A stretch of 5,653 nt of DNA from an uncultured Clostridia bacterium (GTDB lineage Bacteria > Bacillota > Clostridia > Oscillospirales > Acutalibacteraceae), in assembly GCA_946626015.1 (NCBI GenBank), contig CAMOTT010000131.1:1-5653 (forward strand), given 5' to 3'. The position numbers and the translations under genes are program-made. Below, one piece after another: positions 1 through 4,982 of this stretch; within the stretch, counting starts at the first letter, position 1; the number at the start of each line of letters is the position of its first letter. The notes below the pieces were generated by a model. It was not told the DNA's origin. It saw nothing but the letters and a program-made list of their open reading frames with translations, and made no database searches.

Positions 1-111
1 GGTTATGGAAAATTTGTCCGCAGCGCCGCCGAGCCCCAACGCCGGCGCCGCTCCCGCCAGCATGACGGCCGCCAGCAACATGGCCAATGTGCTCTTCAAA
101 AACCTCTTCAT
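1..111 (-). CDS. N-terminal fragment of an exported protein (signal peptide), function unknown
   Basis: Only the first 37 codons are in the window; the gene runs off the left edge. Reading the minus strand from an ATG at 111-109 gives a start of MKRFLKSTLAMLLAAVMLAG, then AAPALGLGGAADKFSIT. This is a classic Sec signal peptide: a basic n-region (K2, R3, K6), a hydrophobic core at about residues 8-20, and an Ala-rich exit with possible signal peptidase I sites after APA (about residue 24) or GAA (about residue 31). No lipobox cysteine is visible. The start is fixed by an excellent AGAGGAGG ribosome binding site at 119-127, about 7 bases upstream. The gene is divergent from the cvpA operon. The mature domain is outside the window, so no function can be given. 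The open frame, strong ribosome binding site and signal peptide together make this a real gene. Confidence 0.8.
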   Translation of the reverse strand, partial: MKRFLKSTLAMLLAAVMLAGAAPALGLGGAADKFSIT

Positions 112-194
112 CAAAAAACCTCCTCTTTTTTACAACGTTAATTTTTAGCTTATCTATGCCAAAAAATGACAAAAACTAAAATTTGACACAATAT

Positions 195-223
195 ATTGTA
201 CCACATATCTGCTGAAGAGTAAA
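195..223 (-). promoter_or_regulatory. Promoter for the divergent exported-protein gene, with a palindrome over the -10
   Basis: On the minus strand a -35-like TTTACT (223-218) is separated by 17 bases from TACAAT (200-195). The TACAAT is preceded by TG plus one base, making an extended -10. Transcription would start near 188, giving a leader of about 75 bases before the ATG at 111. A 12-bp perfect palindrome, ACAATATATTGT (188-199), overlaps the -10 and start site and could be an operator or simply AT-rich sequence. Confidence 0.5.
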
Positions 224-315
224 TACTTGCGGCAACAAAATACGGGAAAAATATAAATATCCGACCGTTGAGCCGGAGTATCCGATAATAATTACCCCAA
301 AGATATAAAATTATC

Positions 316-345
316 TTGCTAAATTTGTATGGAGTATGTTATAAT
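316..345 (+). promoter_or_regulatory. Promoter of the cvpA-pgsA-clpE operon
   Basis: TTGCTA (316-321) is followed after 18 bases by a perfect TATAAT (340-345). A TG at 337-338 makes an extended -10. The predicted transcription start is about 352, some 50 bases before the chosen cvpA ATG at 402. This is the only good plus-strand promoter seen ahead of the three-gene operon. Confidence 0.65.
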
Positions 346-387
346 TGTTTTTAACTTAAATTAGCGTGGGCAAAATTTTGCCGGAAA

Positions 388-395
388 AAGGTGAT
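388..395 (+). promoter_or_regulatory. Ribosome binding site that sets the cvpA start
   Basis: AAGGTGAT matches the 3' end of 16S rRNA and lies 6 bases before the ATG at 402. It argues against the upstream in-frame GTG at 366, which has no such site and would lie only about 14 bases from the predicted transcript start. Confidence 0.75.
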
Positions 396-401
396 AAAAC
401 A

Positions 402-1109
402 ATGTCTATAATTGTAGATGGAATTTTTGTTGTTGTCTTGTGCCTGTTTGTGTATACAGGCATCAAGTCGGGCTTTGTCCGCTCCATACTTAACGTTACC
501 TCCTGGTTCGTCTCGTTCCTTGCGGCCTCGGAGCTTTGCAGCGCGGCAGCCGCGTTTTTGTACCACAACCTGCTGAGCAAATACGTAACGTCCGTAATCT
601 CGGCAAGGATCCCGGAGAATCTGGAGGACGGCTCCTCGATTTATTTCGCGGGCCGCGTTGCCTCAACCGTGCCGGCTTTTGCAAAAAGGTGTGCGGAAAG
701 CCTGAACGTAAACATTGACCAGTACGCAAGCTATTTCAAAACAAATACCGATTCCGGCGAGACTCTTGCCAAGGATCTGTCGGACAGAATAGCCTACCCC
801 CTGTTCACCTCCATACTCAGTGTCGTCACGTTCATACTGATTTTTATTGTCGTGCTCACTGTAACGCAATTCCTTGTAAGGCGTTTCGGCGACCTGATAA
901 AGGTCTCCCTGTTCAAGACCCCGGATTACGTGCTCGGCGGTGTTTTCGGCCTTATCGAAGGCGCCCTGGTGGTGCTTTTGCTTTCAGTTATCTTCCACGT
1001 TCTGGCTCACACGATCGGCAACGAGGCGATAATAAAAGCTGTGGACAACTCCTACGCGGTCACACTGATGAGAAACAGCAACTTCCTGCTCAATATGTTT
1101 GCCAGCTGA
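402..1109 (+). CDS. CvpA family integral membrane protein
   Basis: The 235-residue protein has the layout of the CvpA (colicin V production) family. There are two N-terminal membrane helices (about residues 3-20 and 29-54), a polar segment of about 80 residues (55-132) probably outside the membrane, and two C-terminal helices (about 136-159 and 177-202). Before the last helix is the family's hallmark DxxLGGxxGLxEG-type stretch (D175, LGGVFGLIEGALVV at 178-191). The length is at the upper end for the family because of the long central loop. Known CvpA proteins are inner-membrane proteins of unclear biochemical role, linked to colicin V export in E. coli and to envelope stress tolerance elsewhere. 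It is the first gene of a likely operon, 46 bases ahead of the phosphatidyltransferase gene. The start at 402 is chosen over GTG 366 on ribosome binding site grounds. Family assignment is fairly sure; function is not. Confidence 0.85.
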   Translation: MSIIVDGIFVVVLCLFVYTGIKSGFVRSILNVTSWFVSFLAASELCSAAAAFLYHNLLSKYVTSVISARIPENLEDGSSIYFAGRVASTVPAFAKRCAESLNVNIDQYASYFKTNTDSGETLAKDLSDRIAYPLFTSILSVVTFILIFIVVLTVTQFLVRRFGDLIKVSLFKTPDYVLGGVFGLIEGALVVLLLSVIFHVLAHTIGNEAIIKAVDNSYAVTLMRNSNFLLNMFAS

Positions 1110-1143
1110 TCAGCACAGTCGTCACACTAAATCAATTTGATCT

Positions 1144-1152
1144 GGAAGTGAT
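1144..1152 (+). promoter_or_regulatory. Ribosome binding site supporting the TTG start of the pgsA-like gene
   Basis: GGAAGTGAT lies just before the TTG at 1156 (the GGAAG core ends 7 bases upstream). The next residues, SNLFKNWKTVPNLLSFLRI, already match the usual N-terminus of PgsA proteins. Together these favour TTG as the true start even though it is a weak initiation codon. Confidence 0.65.
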
Positions 1153-1155
1153 TTT

Positions 1156-1779
1156 TTGAGCAATCTTTTTAAGAACTGGAAAACAGTCCCCAATCTTCTT
1201 TCGTTTTTGAGGATCCTCATGGTTCCCGTATTTGCCGTGCTGTTCCTTAAGGGGCACGTATTCTGGTCGGTGTTCGTCATTATCCTCTCAGGGCTTACGG
1301 ATCTGTTTGACGGCAAAATCGCCCGCCGGTTCAATCAGGTGAGCGAGCTGGGCAAGGTGCTGGATCCCATAGCGGACAAATTGACCCAGATCACCATCGC
1401 GGTGCTGCTCTGGATCTCCTTCAGGGGCTGCGACAGCGAAGGTATGCGCGCTTTCAGCTGGGTATTCCTCTACTTCCTCGGCAAGGAGCTGATCATGCTT
1501 GTGGCAGGCTCGATAATGCTTTTCATTTTCAAGTGCAAGCCCATTGCCGCGGAGATATACGGTAAAGCGGCTACCATGGCGTTCTATATCTCCATGGGAG
1601 TTATCGTGGCCTTCGGGCCGGAGATCGGTGCATTGAGGAGCTTTTTTACCCTGCCGGAAGTGGCGGTAAAGATCCTCGTTGTTATCTGCGCCGTTTTTAC
1701 CACCGTCGCTCTGCTCAGCTATGTCGCCCCCTCAATAAGGGAGGTCAAACGCGCCAGGAGCGAGTTAAAATCAAAATAA
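1156..1779 (+). CDS. pgsA: CDP-alcohol phosphatidyltransferase, PgsA-like (phosphatidylglycerophosphate synthase candidate)
   Basis: The 207-residue, very hydrophobic protein contains the complete CDP-alcohol phosphotransferase signature D-x2-D-G-x2-A-R-x8-G-x3-D-x3-D (D49, D52, G53, A56, R57, G66, D70, D74). These aspartates bind the divalent metals and the CDP moiety. It opens with an amphipathic segment and the PgsA-type NLLSFLRI (residues 13-20), followed by about six membrane helices. The expected reaction joins CDP-diacylglycerol and glycerol 3-phosphate to give phosphatidylglycerol phosphate plus CMP at the cytoplasmic membrane face, the committed step to anionic phospholipids. A GKEL (109-112) stands where many PgsA proteins have an R-E pair, a conservative change. 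Translation starts at TTG, which could limit expression. It sits between cvpA and clpE-like genes in the same operon. Class is very sure; the acceptor (glycerol phosphate rather than another alcohol) is inferred from overall resemblance. Confidence 0.82.
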   Translation: MSNLFKNWKTVPNLLSFLRILMVPVFAVLFLKGHVFWSVFVIILSGLTDLFDGKIARRFNQVSELGKVLDPIADKLTQITIAVLLWISFRGCDSEGMRAFSWVFLYFLGKELIMLVAGSIMLFIFKCKPIAAEIYGKAATMAFYISMGVIVAFGPEIGALRSFFTLPEVAVKILVVICAVFTTVALLSYVAPSIREVKRARSELKSK

Positions 1780-1794
1780 ACCAAAATAATTATG

Positions 1795-1837
1795 AAAGGT
1801 GTACCGGATCATTTTCCGGTCTGAGTTTTTCTGGAAT
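1795..1837 (+). promoter_or_regulatory. Unusual translation-initiation leader of the clpE-like gene with a small hairpin
   Basis: An AAAGGTG ribosome binding site-like stretch (1795-1801) is followed immediately by a perfect 6-bp hairpin, ACCGGA (1803-1808) with TCCGGT (1815-1820) and a 6-base loop. A TTTTT run (1826-1830) follows, and then the ATG at 1838. The ATG itself has only a poorly spaced GGA in front of it. The best ribosome binding site is therefore 36 bases from the ATG. The region may control translation or read-through, or it may mark an alternative start. Confidence 0.4.
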
Positions 1838-4120
1838 ATGAAGCAAGTTTTATGCAGCAGATGTAAAGAACGCCCCGCCATGTTCTTCATAACAAAGGTG
1901 GAGGGAGACAAAAGCACCCAGGAGGGTCTTTGCATGAAGTGCGCCATGGAGCTGAACATCGGTCCCATCAAGCAGCTTATGCAGAGCATGGGCATCTCCG
2001 AGGACGAGCTGGACGATGTAAACGAGCAGTTCGAGGCTCTTATGGACAACGGCAACGGCATGGGCTTTATGCCCGGCGGAGCAGGCACCCTGCCCTTTAT
2101 GCACAACGACAATAATGTTTCGGACGAGGCTGAGGACGGCTCCGGCGGAGAAACAGCTCCCGGCGCCGGCACAAAAACAAAAAACAAGAAAAAGCCCAAC
2201 GAAAAAAAACGTAAATTTTTATCCACCTACTGTACCGATCTGACAGCCAAGGCTCGCGCCGGCAGGATCGACCGAGTGGTAGGCCGTGAAAACGAGATAT
2301 ACAGAACCGTTCAGATCCTTTGCAGACGGTCAAAGAACAACCCCTGCCTTATCGGTGAGCCCGGCGTGGGCAAAACCGCCATTGCGGAGGGGCTTGCCCT
2401 GCGCATAGCCTCCGGGGACGTTCCCGCAAAGCTTATGGACAAGGAGATCTTTCTCCTTGACCTCACCGCCCTTGTTGCCGGAACTCAGTTCAGAGGCCAG
2501 TTTGAGAGCCGCGTAAAGGGGCTGGTAGAAGAGGTCAAGGCGGAGGGCAATATTATTCTGTTCATCGACGAGGTGCACAGCCTTGTGGGCACAGGCGACG
2601 CCGAGGGCTCAATGAACGCTGCCAATATCCTCAAGCCCTCTCTTTCAAGGGGCGAGATCCAGATAATCGGCGCCACGACCTTCACGGAATACAGAAAATA
2701 CATTGAAAAAGACGCCGCTCTTGAGCGCCGTCTCCAGCCCGTCAAGGTGGAGGAGCCCTCCATCGCGGACACCTGCAAGATCCTCTGCGCCATCAAGGAT
2801 TACTACGAAAACTTCCACCGCGTCAGGGTCAGCGACTCCCTTATAAACCGCGCGGTAGTTCTCTCTGAGAGATACATCAACGACCGTTTTCTGCCGGACA
2901 AGGCAATAGATCTGCTGGACGAGGCCTGCACCTGCGCCAACCTGCGCAACAAGGCCATCGGCGAGACCGAAAAGCTCGAAAAACAGCTTGCCGCCGACAA
3001 GGCTCGTCAGCAGGCTCTACTGGACAAGGCGGACGAAACGGATTACGAGGAGCTGGCAAGGCTCAAGGGCGAGATAATTGTCTCCGAGTCAAAGCTTGAG
3101 GAGCTCCGTCCGCAGATACAGGACAATTACGTCACCGAGGATGACCTTGCCCGTGTTATCCAGCTCTGGACAGGCATCCCCGCCCAGAAGATCATCGAAA
3201 GCGACCTGCGCAAGCTCTCCAGCCTTGACCAAAGGCTCAAGTCAAAAATCATCGGTCAGGACGAGGCAGTGGATCTTATCTCCGCCGCTATCCGTAGAAG
3301 CCGCGTGCAGATAAGCCCCCTGCGCAGACCAGCCTCTTTCATCTTTGTAGGCCCCACGGGAGTGGGCAAGACCGAAACGGTCAAGTGCCTTGCAAATGAG
3401 CTGTTTGAAACTCCCGAAACCCTTATAAGGCTGGATATGTCCGAGTTTATGGAGAAGCACTCCGTTTCCCGTATCATAGGCTCTCCTCCCGGTTATGTGG
3501 GGTATGATGAGGCAGGCCAGCTCACCGAAAAGGTGCGCCGCAAGCCCTATTCCGTGGTTCTGTTTGATGAGATCGAAAAAGCCCATCCGGACGTTATGAA
3601 TATCCTGCTCCAGATCCTTGACGAGGGCAGGATAACCGACGCTCAGGGCAGAACGGTGGGCTTTGAAAATACTATTATAATAATGACCTCCAACGCCGGA
3701 AGCGAGCGCAAGGACGGCGCCTTGGGCTTTGGCAAAACCAAGGGCGACGCCTCCCGGGAGAGAGCAATGAAGGCTCTGCGCGAGTTCCTGCGCCCGGAGT
3801 TCATAGGCCGCGTGGATGAGATCGTCGTTTTCAACGACCTCACCCTTGAAAATCTCGAAAAGATCGCCACGCTTATGCTGGAGGGTCTTGTTGATCCCAT
3901 GAGGGACAAAAACATCACCCTGACCTGGAACAGCGACGTGCCCGAGCTGCTTGCAAAGATGGCCGAGGGCGGCACCAGAGGCGCAAGAGATCTGCGCAAC
4001 GTCATACGCCGCAACGTTGAGGACAAGCTCGCCGGGCTGATAATAAACTCCCTGGATTCTCCCCTCTCCTCCATAAATATTTACCTCGAAAACGGCGAAA
4101 TAAAGCTGGCCGCAAAATAA
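1838..4120 (+). CDS. clpE: Clp ATPase with two AAA+ domains and an N-terminal zinc finger (ClpE-like, ClpP partner)
   Basis: From ATG 1838 the protein has 760 residues. An N-terminal CX2C-X22-CX2C zinc finger (C6, C9, C32, C35) replaces the usual Clp_N domain, as in ClpE. A linker (40-126) rich in Gly/acidic and then Lys residues follows. AAA1 has Walker A GEPGVGKT (173-180), Walker B with D244-E245, pore-loop QFRG (217-220) and an arginine pair at 297-298. A short predicted coiled-coil middle segment covers about 375-425. AAA2 has Walker A GPTGVGKT (505-512), Walker B with D577-E578, pore-loop GYVG (552-555), sensor 1 TSNAG (617-621), Arg finger R658 and sensor 2 GARD (715-718). LGF (629-631) matches the ClpP-docking tripeptide, so it should unfold proteins for the ClpP peptidase in the cytoplasm. 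It is the last gene of the operon. An in-frame GTG at 1799 would add 13 non-conserved-looking residues. No CtsR operator is seen. ClpC with a non-standard N-terminus is the alternative name. Confidence 0.88.
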   Translation: MKQVLCSRCKERPAMFFITKVEGDKSTQEGLCMKCAMELNIGPIKQLMQSMGISEDELDDVNEQFEALMDNGNGMGFMPGGAGTLPFMHNDNNVSDEAEDGSGGETAPGAGTKTKNKKKPNEKKRKFLSTYCTDLTAKARAGRIDRVVGRENEIYRTVQILCRRSKNNPCLIGEPGVGKTAIAEGLALRIASGDVPAKLMDKEIFLLDLTALVAGTQFRGQFESRVKGLVEEVKAEGNIILFIDEVHSLVGTGDAEGSMNAANILKPSLSRGEIQIIGATTFTEYRKYIEKDAALERRLQPVKVEEPSIADTCKILCAIKDYYENFHRVRVSDSLINRAVVLSERYINDRFLPDKAIDLLDEACTCANLRNKAIGETEKLEKQLAADKARQQALLDKADETDYEELARLKGEIIVSESKLEELRPQIQDNYVTEDDLARVIQLWTGIPAQKIIESDLRKLSSLDQRLKSKIIGQDEAVDLISAAIRRSRVQISPLRRPASFIFVGPTGVGKTETVKCLANELFETPETLIRLDMSEFMEKHSVSRIIGSPPGYVGYDEAGQLTEKVRRKPYSVVLFDEIEKAHPDVMNILLQILDEGRITDAQGRTVGFENTIIIMTSNAGSERKDGALGFGKTKGDASRERAMKALREFLRPEFIGRVDEIVVFNDLTLENLEKIATLMLEGLVDPMRDKNITLTWNSDVPELLAKMAEGGTRGARDLRNVIRRNVEDKLAGLIINSLDSPLSSINIYLENGEIKLAAK

Positions 4121-4143
4121 CCGGAGCCGAAAATAAAAAATTG

Positions 4144-4162
4144 ATAAAAAATCATTTTTTAT
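4144..4162 (+). terminator. Weak A/T-only hairpin after the clpE-like gene
   Basis: An 8-bp stem made only of A-T pairs (4144-4151 with 4155-4162, loop TCA) has six T in its 3' arm and starts 24 bases after the clpE-like stop. It may act as a weak terminator between the operon and the tRNA promoter. With no GC in the stem the call is tentative, and read-through into the tRNAs is possible. Confidence 0.35.
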
Positions 4163-4163
4163 A

Positions 4164-4193
4164 TTGACAATCCGACGCAAATTGTGTTAGAAT
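4164..4193 (+). promoter_or_regulatory. Promoter of the tRNA cluster
   Basis: Perfect TTGACA (4164-4169) is followed after 18 bases by TAGAAT (4188-4193), with TG at 4185-4186 making an extended -10. The predicted start is near 4200, about 10 bases before the first tRNA. This near-consensus strength fits a stable-RNA operon. Confidence 0.8.
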
Positions 4194-4204
4194 AATTTGC
4201 GTCG
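4173..4204. repeat. 11-bp perfect inverted repeat around the tRNA promoter -10
   Basis: CGACGCAAATT (4173-4183) and AATTTGCGTCG (4194-4204) are exact reverse complements with a 10-base spacer that contains the -10 box. A third half-site, CGCAAA (4203-4208), overlaps the right arm and makes TTTGCG-T-CGCAAA (4196-4208). The arms occupy the promoter spacer and start-site region, which is where a repressor operator would sit; no regulator is identified. Confidence 0.6.
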
Positions 4205-4209
4205 CAAAT

Positions 4210-4283
4210 GCGGGTGTAGTTCAATGGTAGAACACTAGCCTTCCAAGCTAGATACGTGGGTTCGATTCCCATCACCCGCTCCA
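4210..4283 (+). tRNA. tRNA-Gly (anticodon TCC)
   Basis: A full cloverleaf is seen. Acceptor arms GCGGGTG (4210-4216) and CACCCGC (4273-4279) pair perfectly, the D-arm is GTTC/GAAC, and the anticodon stem CTAGC/GCTAG encloses loop CTTCCAA with anticodon TCC at 4242-4244. The T-arm carries TTCGATT, the discriminator is T, and CCA is encoded at 4281-4283. The TCC anticodon reads GGA/GGG glycine codons. It is first of the four-tRNA cluster. Confidence 0.96.
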
Positions 4284-4312
4284 TGACTTCTTCGTCAAGT
4301 CAAAAAGTTTTT
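4284..4312 (+). repeat. Spacer hairpin between tRNA-Gly and tRNA-Arg
   Basis: TGACTT (4284-4289) pairs with AAGTCA (4297-4302) around a 7-base loop starting right after the tRNA-Gly CCA. A short A-run and TTTTT (4308-4312) follow. It could be a processing signal or weak attenuator; it is too small to be sure. Confidence 0.4.
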
Positions 4313-4389
<77 letters not shown>

Positions 4390-4392
4390 TAT

Positions 4393-4470
4393 GGTGGGTA
4401 TAGCGTAGTTGGTTAACGCGTCAGTTTGTGGCACTGAAGACCGTCGGTTCGAATCCGACTATCCACCCCA
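4393..4470 (+). tRNA. tRNA-His (anticodon GTG)
   Basis: Acceptor GTGGGTA (4394-4400) pairs with TATCCAC (4460-4466), with one G-T wobble. The extra G at 4393 faces discriminator C4467, the G-1:C73 identity pair typical of bacterial tRNA-His. The anticodon stem TCAGT/ACTGA encloses TTGTGGC with GTG at 4428-4430. CCA is encoded at 4468-4470. It begins only three bases after the tRNA-Arg CCA. Confidence 0.96.
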
Positions 4471-4484
4471 TTTTTGTTAAAACT

Positions 4485-4515
4485 GATGTGCAAGGAGTTT
4501 TACCCCTTGCACATC
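4485..4515 (+). repeat. 11-bp hairpin in the spacer between tRNA-His and tRNA-Gln
   Basis: GATGTGCAAGG (4485-4495) pairs perfectly with CCTTGCACATC (4505-4515) around a 9-base loop. No T-run follows on the plus strand, so it does not look like a terminator for the cluster. It may separate or direct processing of the two tRNA precursors. Confidence 0.6.
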
Positions 4516-4523
4516 TGCGATAT

Positions 4524-4598
4524 TGGGGTGTAGCCAAGGGGTAAGGCAACGGACTTTGACTCCGTCATCCGCTGGTTCAAATCCGGCCACCCCAGCCA
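4524..4598 (+). tRNA. tRNA-Gln (anticodon TTG)
   Basis: Acceptor TGGGGTG (4524-4530) pairs perfectly with CACCCCA (4588-4594). The anticodon stem ACGGA/TCCGT encloses CTTTGAC with TTG at 4556-4558, and the T-loop is TTCAAAT. The discriminator is G4595 and CCA is encoded at 4596-4598. The weak T-A first acceptor pair is usual for bacterial tRNA-Gln. It is the last tRNA of the cluster. Confidence 0.96.
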
Positions 4599-4655
4599 TA
4601 ACTGCACACCTGTTTTGATACAATGCGTATTGATAAGGGTGTGCAGTTATTTTTT
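4599..4655 (+). terminator. Intrinsic terminator of the tRNA cluster
   Basis: TAACTGCACACC (4599-4610) pairs with GGTGTGCAGTTA (4638-4649), and the match extends one more pair using the last A of the tRNA-Gln CCA. The 27-base loop can form a small inner stem. The 3' arm runs straight into TTTTTT (4650-4655). Confidence 0.85.
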
Positions 4656-4673
4656 GCAAAAAAGCCTTGATAT

Positions 4674-4696
4674 AAAGGTGTTCGCAAACACTTTTT
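4674..4696 (+). terminator. Possible second small terminator hairpin
   Basis: GTGTT (4678-4682) pairs with AACAC (4687-4691) around loop CGCA. The stem extends through one G-T and three A-T pairs, with TTTTT at 4692-4696. The stem is short, so this is likely an accessory terminator at most. Confidence 0.4.
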
Positions 4697-4704
4697 AAAG
4701 ATAG

Positions 4705-4747
4705 CGGCTCTGCAGGTCTTGATTTTTGACCTTGCAGAGCCGTTTTT
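4705..4747 (+). terminator. Strong intrinsic terminator downstream of the tRNA cluster
   Basis: CGGCTCTGCA (4705-4714) pairs with TGCAGAGCCG (4733-4742). After one bulged T the stem continues GGTC/GACC with a 9-base loop, and TTTTT (4743-4747) follows. The GC-rich stem and T-run make this a textbook plus-strand terminator. Confidence 0.88.
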
Positions 4748-4920
4748 GCATTTTTGTGATTTATACTTTTTAACGAAAGGTGTCAAAGGGGTACGCATTT
4801 TTTGCAAATATTTTACCTTTCGTTAAATAGTTTGAAATAGAAAAATAAGAGCCGGAATTATGCTCCGAATCTGACCTTGCTTCTCCTTGATCTTTGACAC
4901 AAACAAGAGCACCGTTTTTC
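4748..4920. other. Gene-free, AT-rich spacer between the tRNA terminators and the HAD gene promoter
   Basis: Apart from the 13-bp inverted repeat at 4769-4827 I see no gene, RNA gene or recognisable riboswitch here. A long minus-strand open frame that enters this stretch from 5582 lies antisense to the HAD-IIA gene, is Arg/His-rich and has no convincing start signal; I treat it as a shadow frame. Confidence 0.6.
4769..4827. repeat. 13-bp perfect inverted repeat with 33-base spacer, role unknown
   Basis: TTTAACGAAAGGT (4769-4781) and ACCTTTCGTTAAA (4815-4827) are exact reverse complements. Neither strand shows a T-run right after the stem, and the arms are not at a promoter, so it is neither a clear terminator nor an operator. 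The 59-bp unit could be a minimal MITE-like element, a protein-binding site or an RNA hairpin. Confidence 0.55.
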
Positions 4921-4949
4921 TTGACATACTGCGGGTTTGTTGGTACAAT
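4921..4949 (+). promoter_or_regulatory. Promoter of the HAD-IIA phosphatase gene
   Basis: Perfect TTGACA (4921-4926), an ideal 17-base spacer and TACAAT (4944-4949) with TG at 4941-4942 (extended -10). Transcription should start near 4956, giving a leader of about 27 bases before the ATG at 4983. It shows the gene is transcribed separately from the tRNAs. Confidence 0.82.
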
Positions 4950-4982
4950 CATTCTGGATAAAAAGTTCCGAAAGGAGAAAAT

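Noticed and set aside
183..211. TTGACA at 183-188 on the plus strand as an extra operon promoter
   Set aside because: No acceptable -10 at 16-18 bases downstream; the box at 316-345 is far better.
366..401. GTG at 366 as the start of the CvpA-family gene
   Set aside because: No ribosome binding site, too near the predicted transcript start, and the added residues are not membrane-like; ATG 402 has a strong site.
1742..1758. Possible CtsR operator (GGTCAAA) upstream of the clpE-like gene
   Set aside because: Only one half-site is present; the second direct GGTCAAA half expected at fixed spacing is missing, and it lies inside the pgsA-like coding region.
1792..1824. 10-codon upstream open frame (ATG at 1792, TGA at 1822) ahead of the clpE-like gene
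   Set aside because: No ribosome binding site ahead of it and no leader-peptide codon pattern; probably chance.
3242..4180. 312-codon open frame on the minus strand opposite the clpE-like gene
   Set aside because: It is antisense to the conserved AAA2 domain, shows no recognisable motif, and is explained by the codon bias of the plus-strand gene.
4173..4204. Inverted repeat as a CIRCE element or a dif/Xer site
   Set aside because: The arms do not match CIRCE (TTAGCACTC-N9-GAGTGCTAA), and dif sites have a 6-base centre and a different consensus.
4573..4598. tRNA-Gln 3' end as an integration (att) site
   Set aside because: No second copy of the tRNA 3' sequence and no integrase is present in the window.
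4894..4899. TTGACA at 4894-4899 as a promoter -35
   Set aside because: No -10 follows at suitable spacing; the TTGACA at 4921 with TACAAT at 4944 is the clear promoter.
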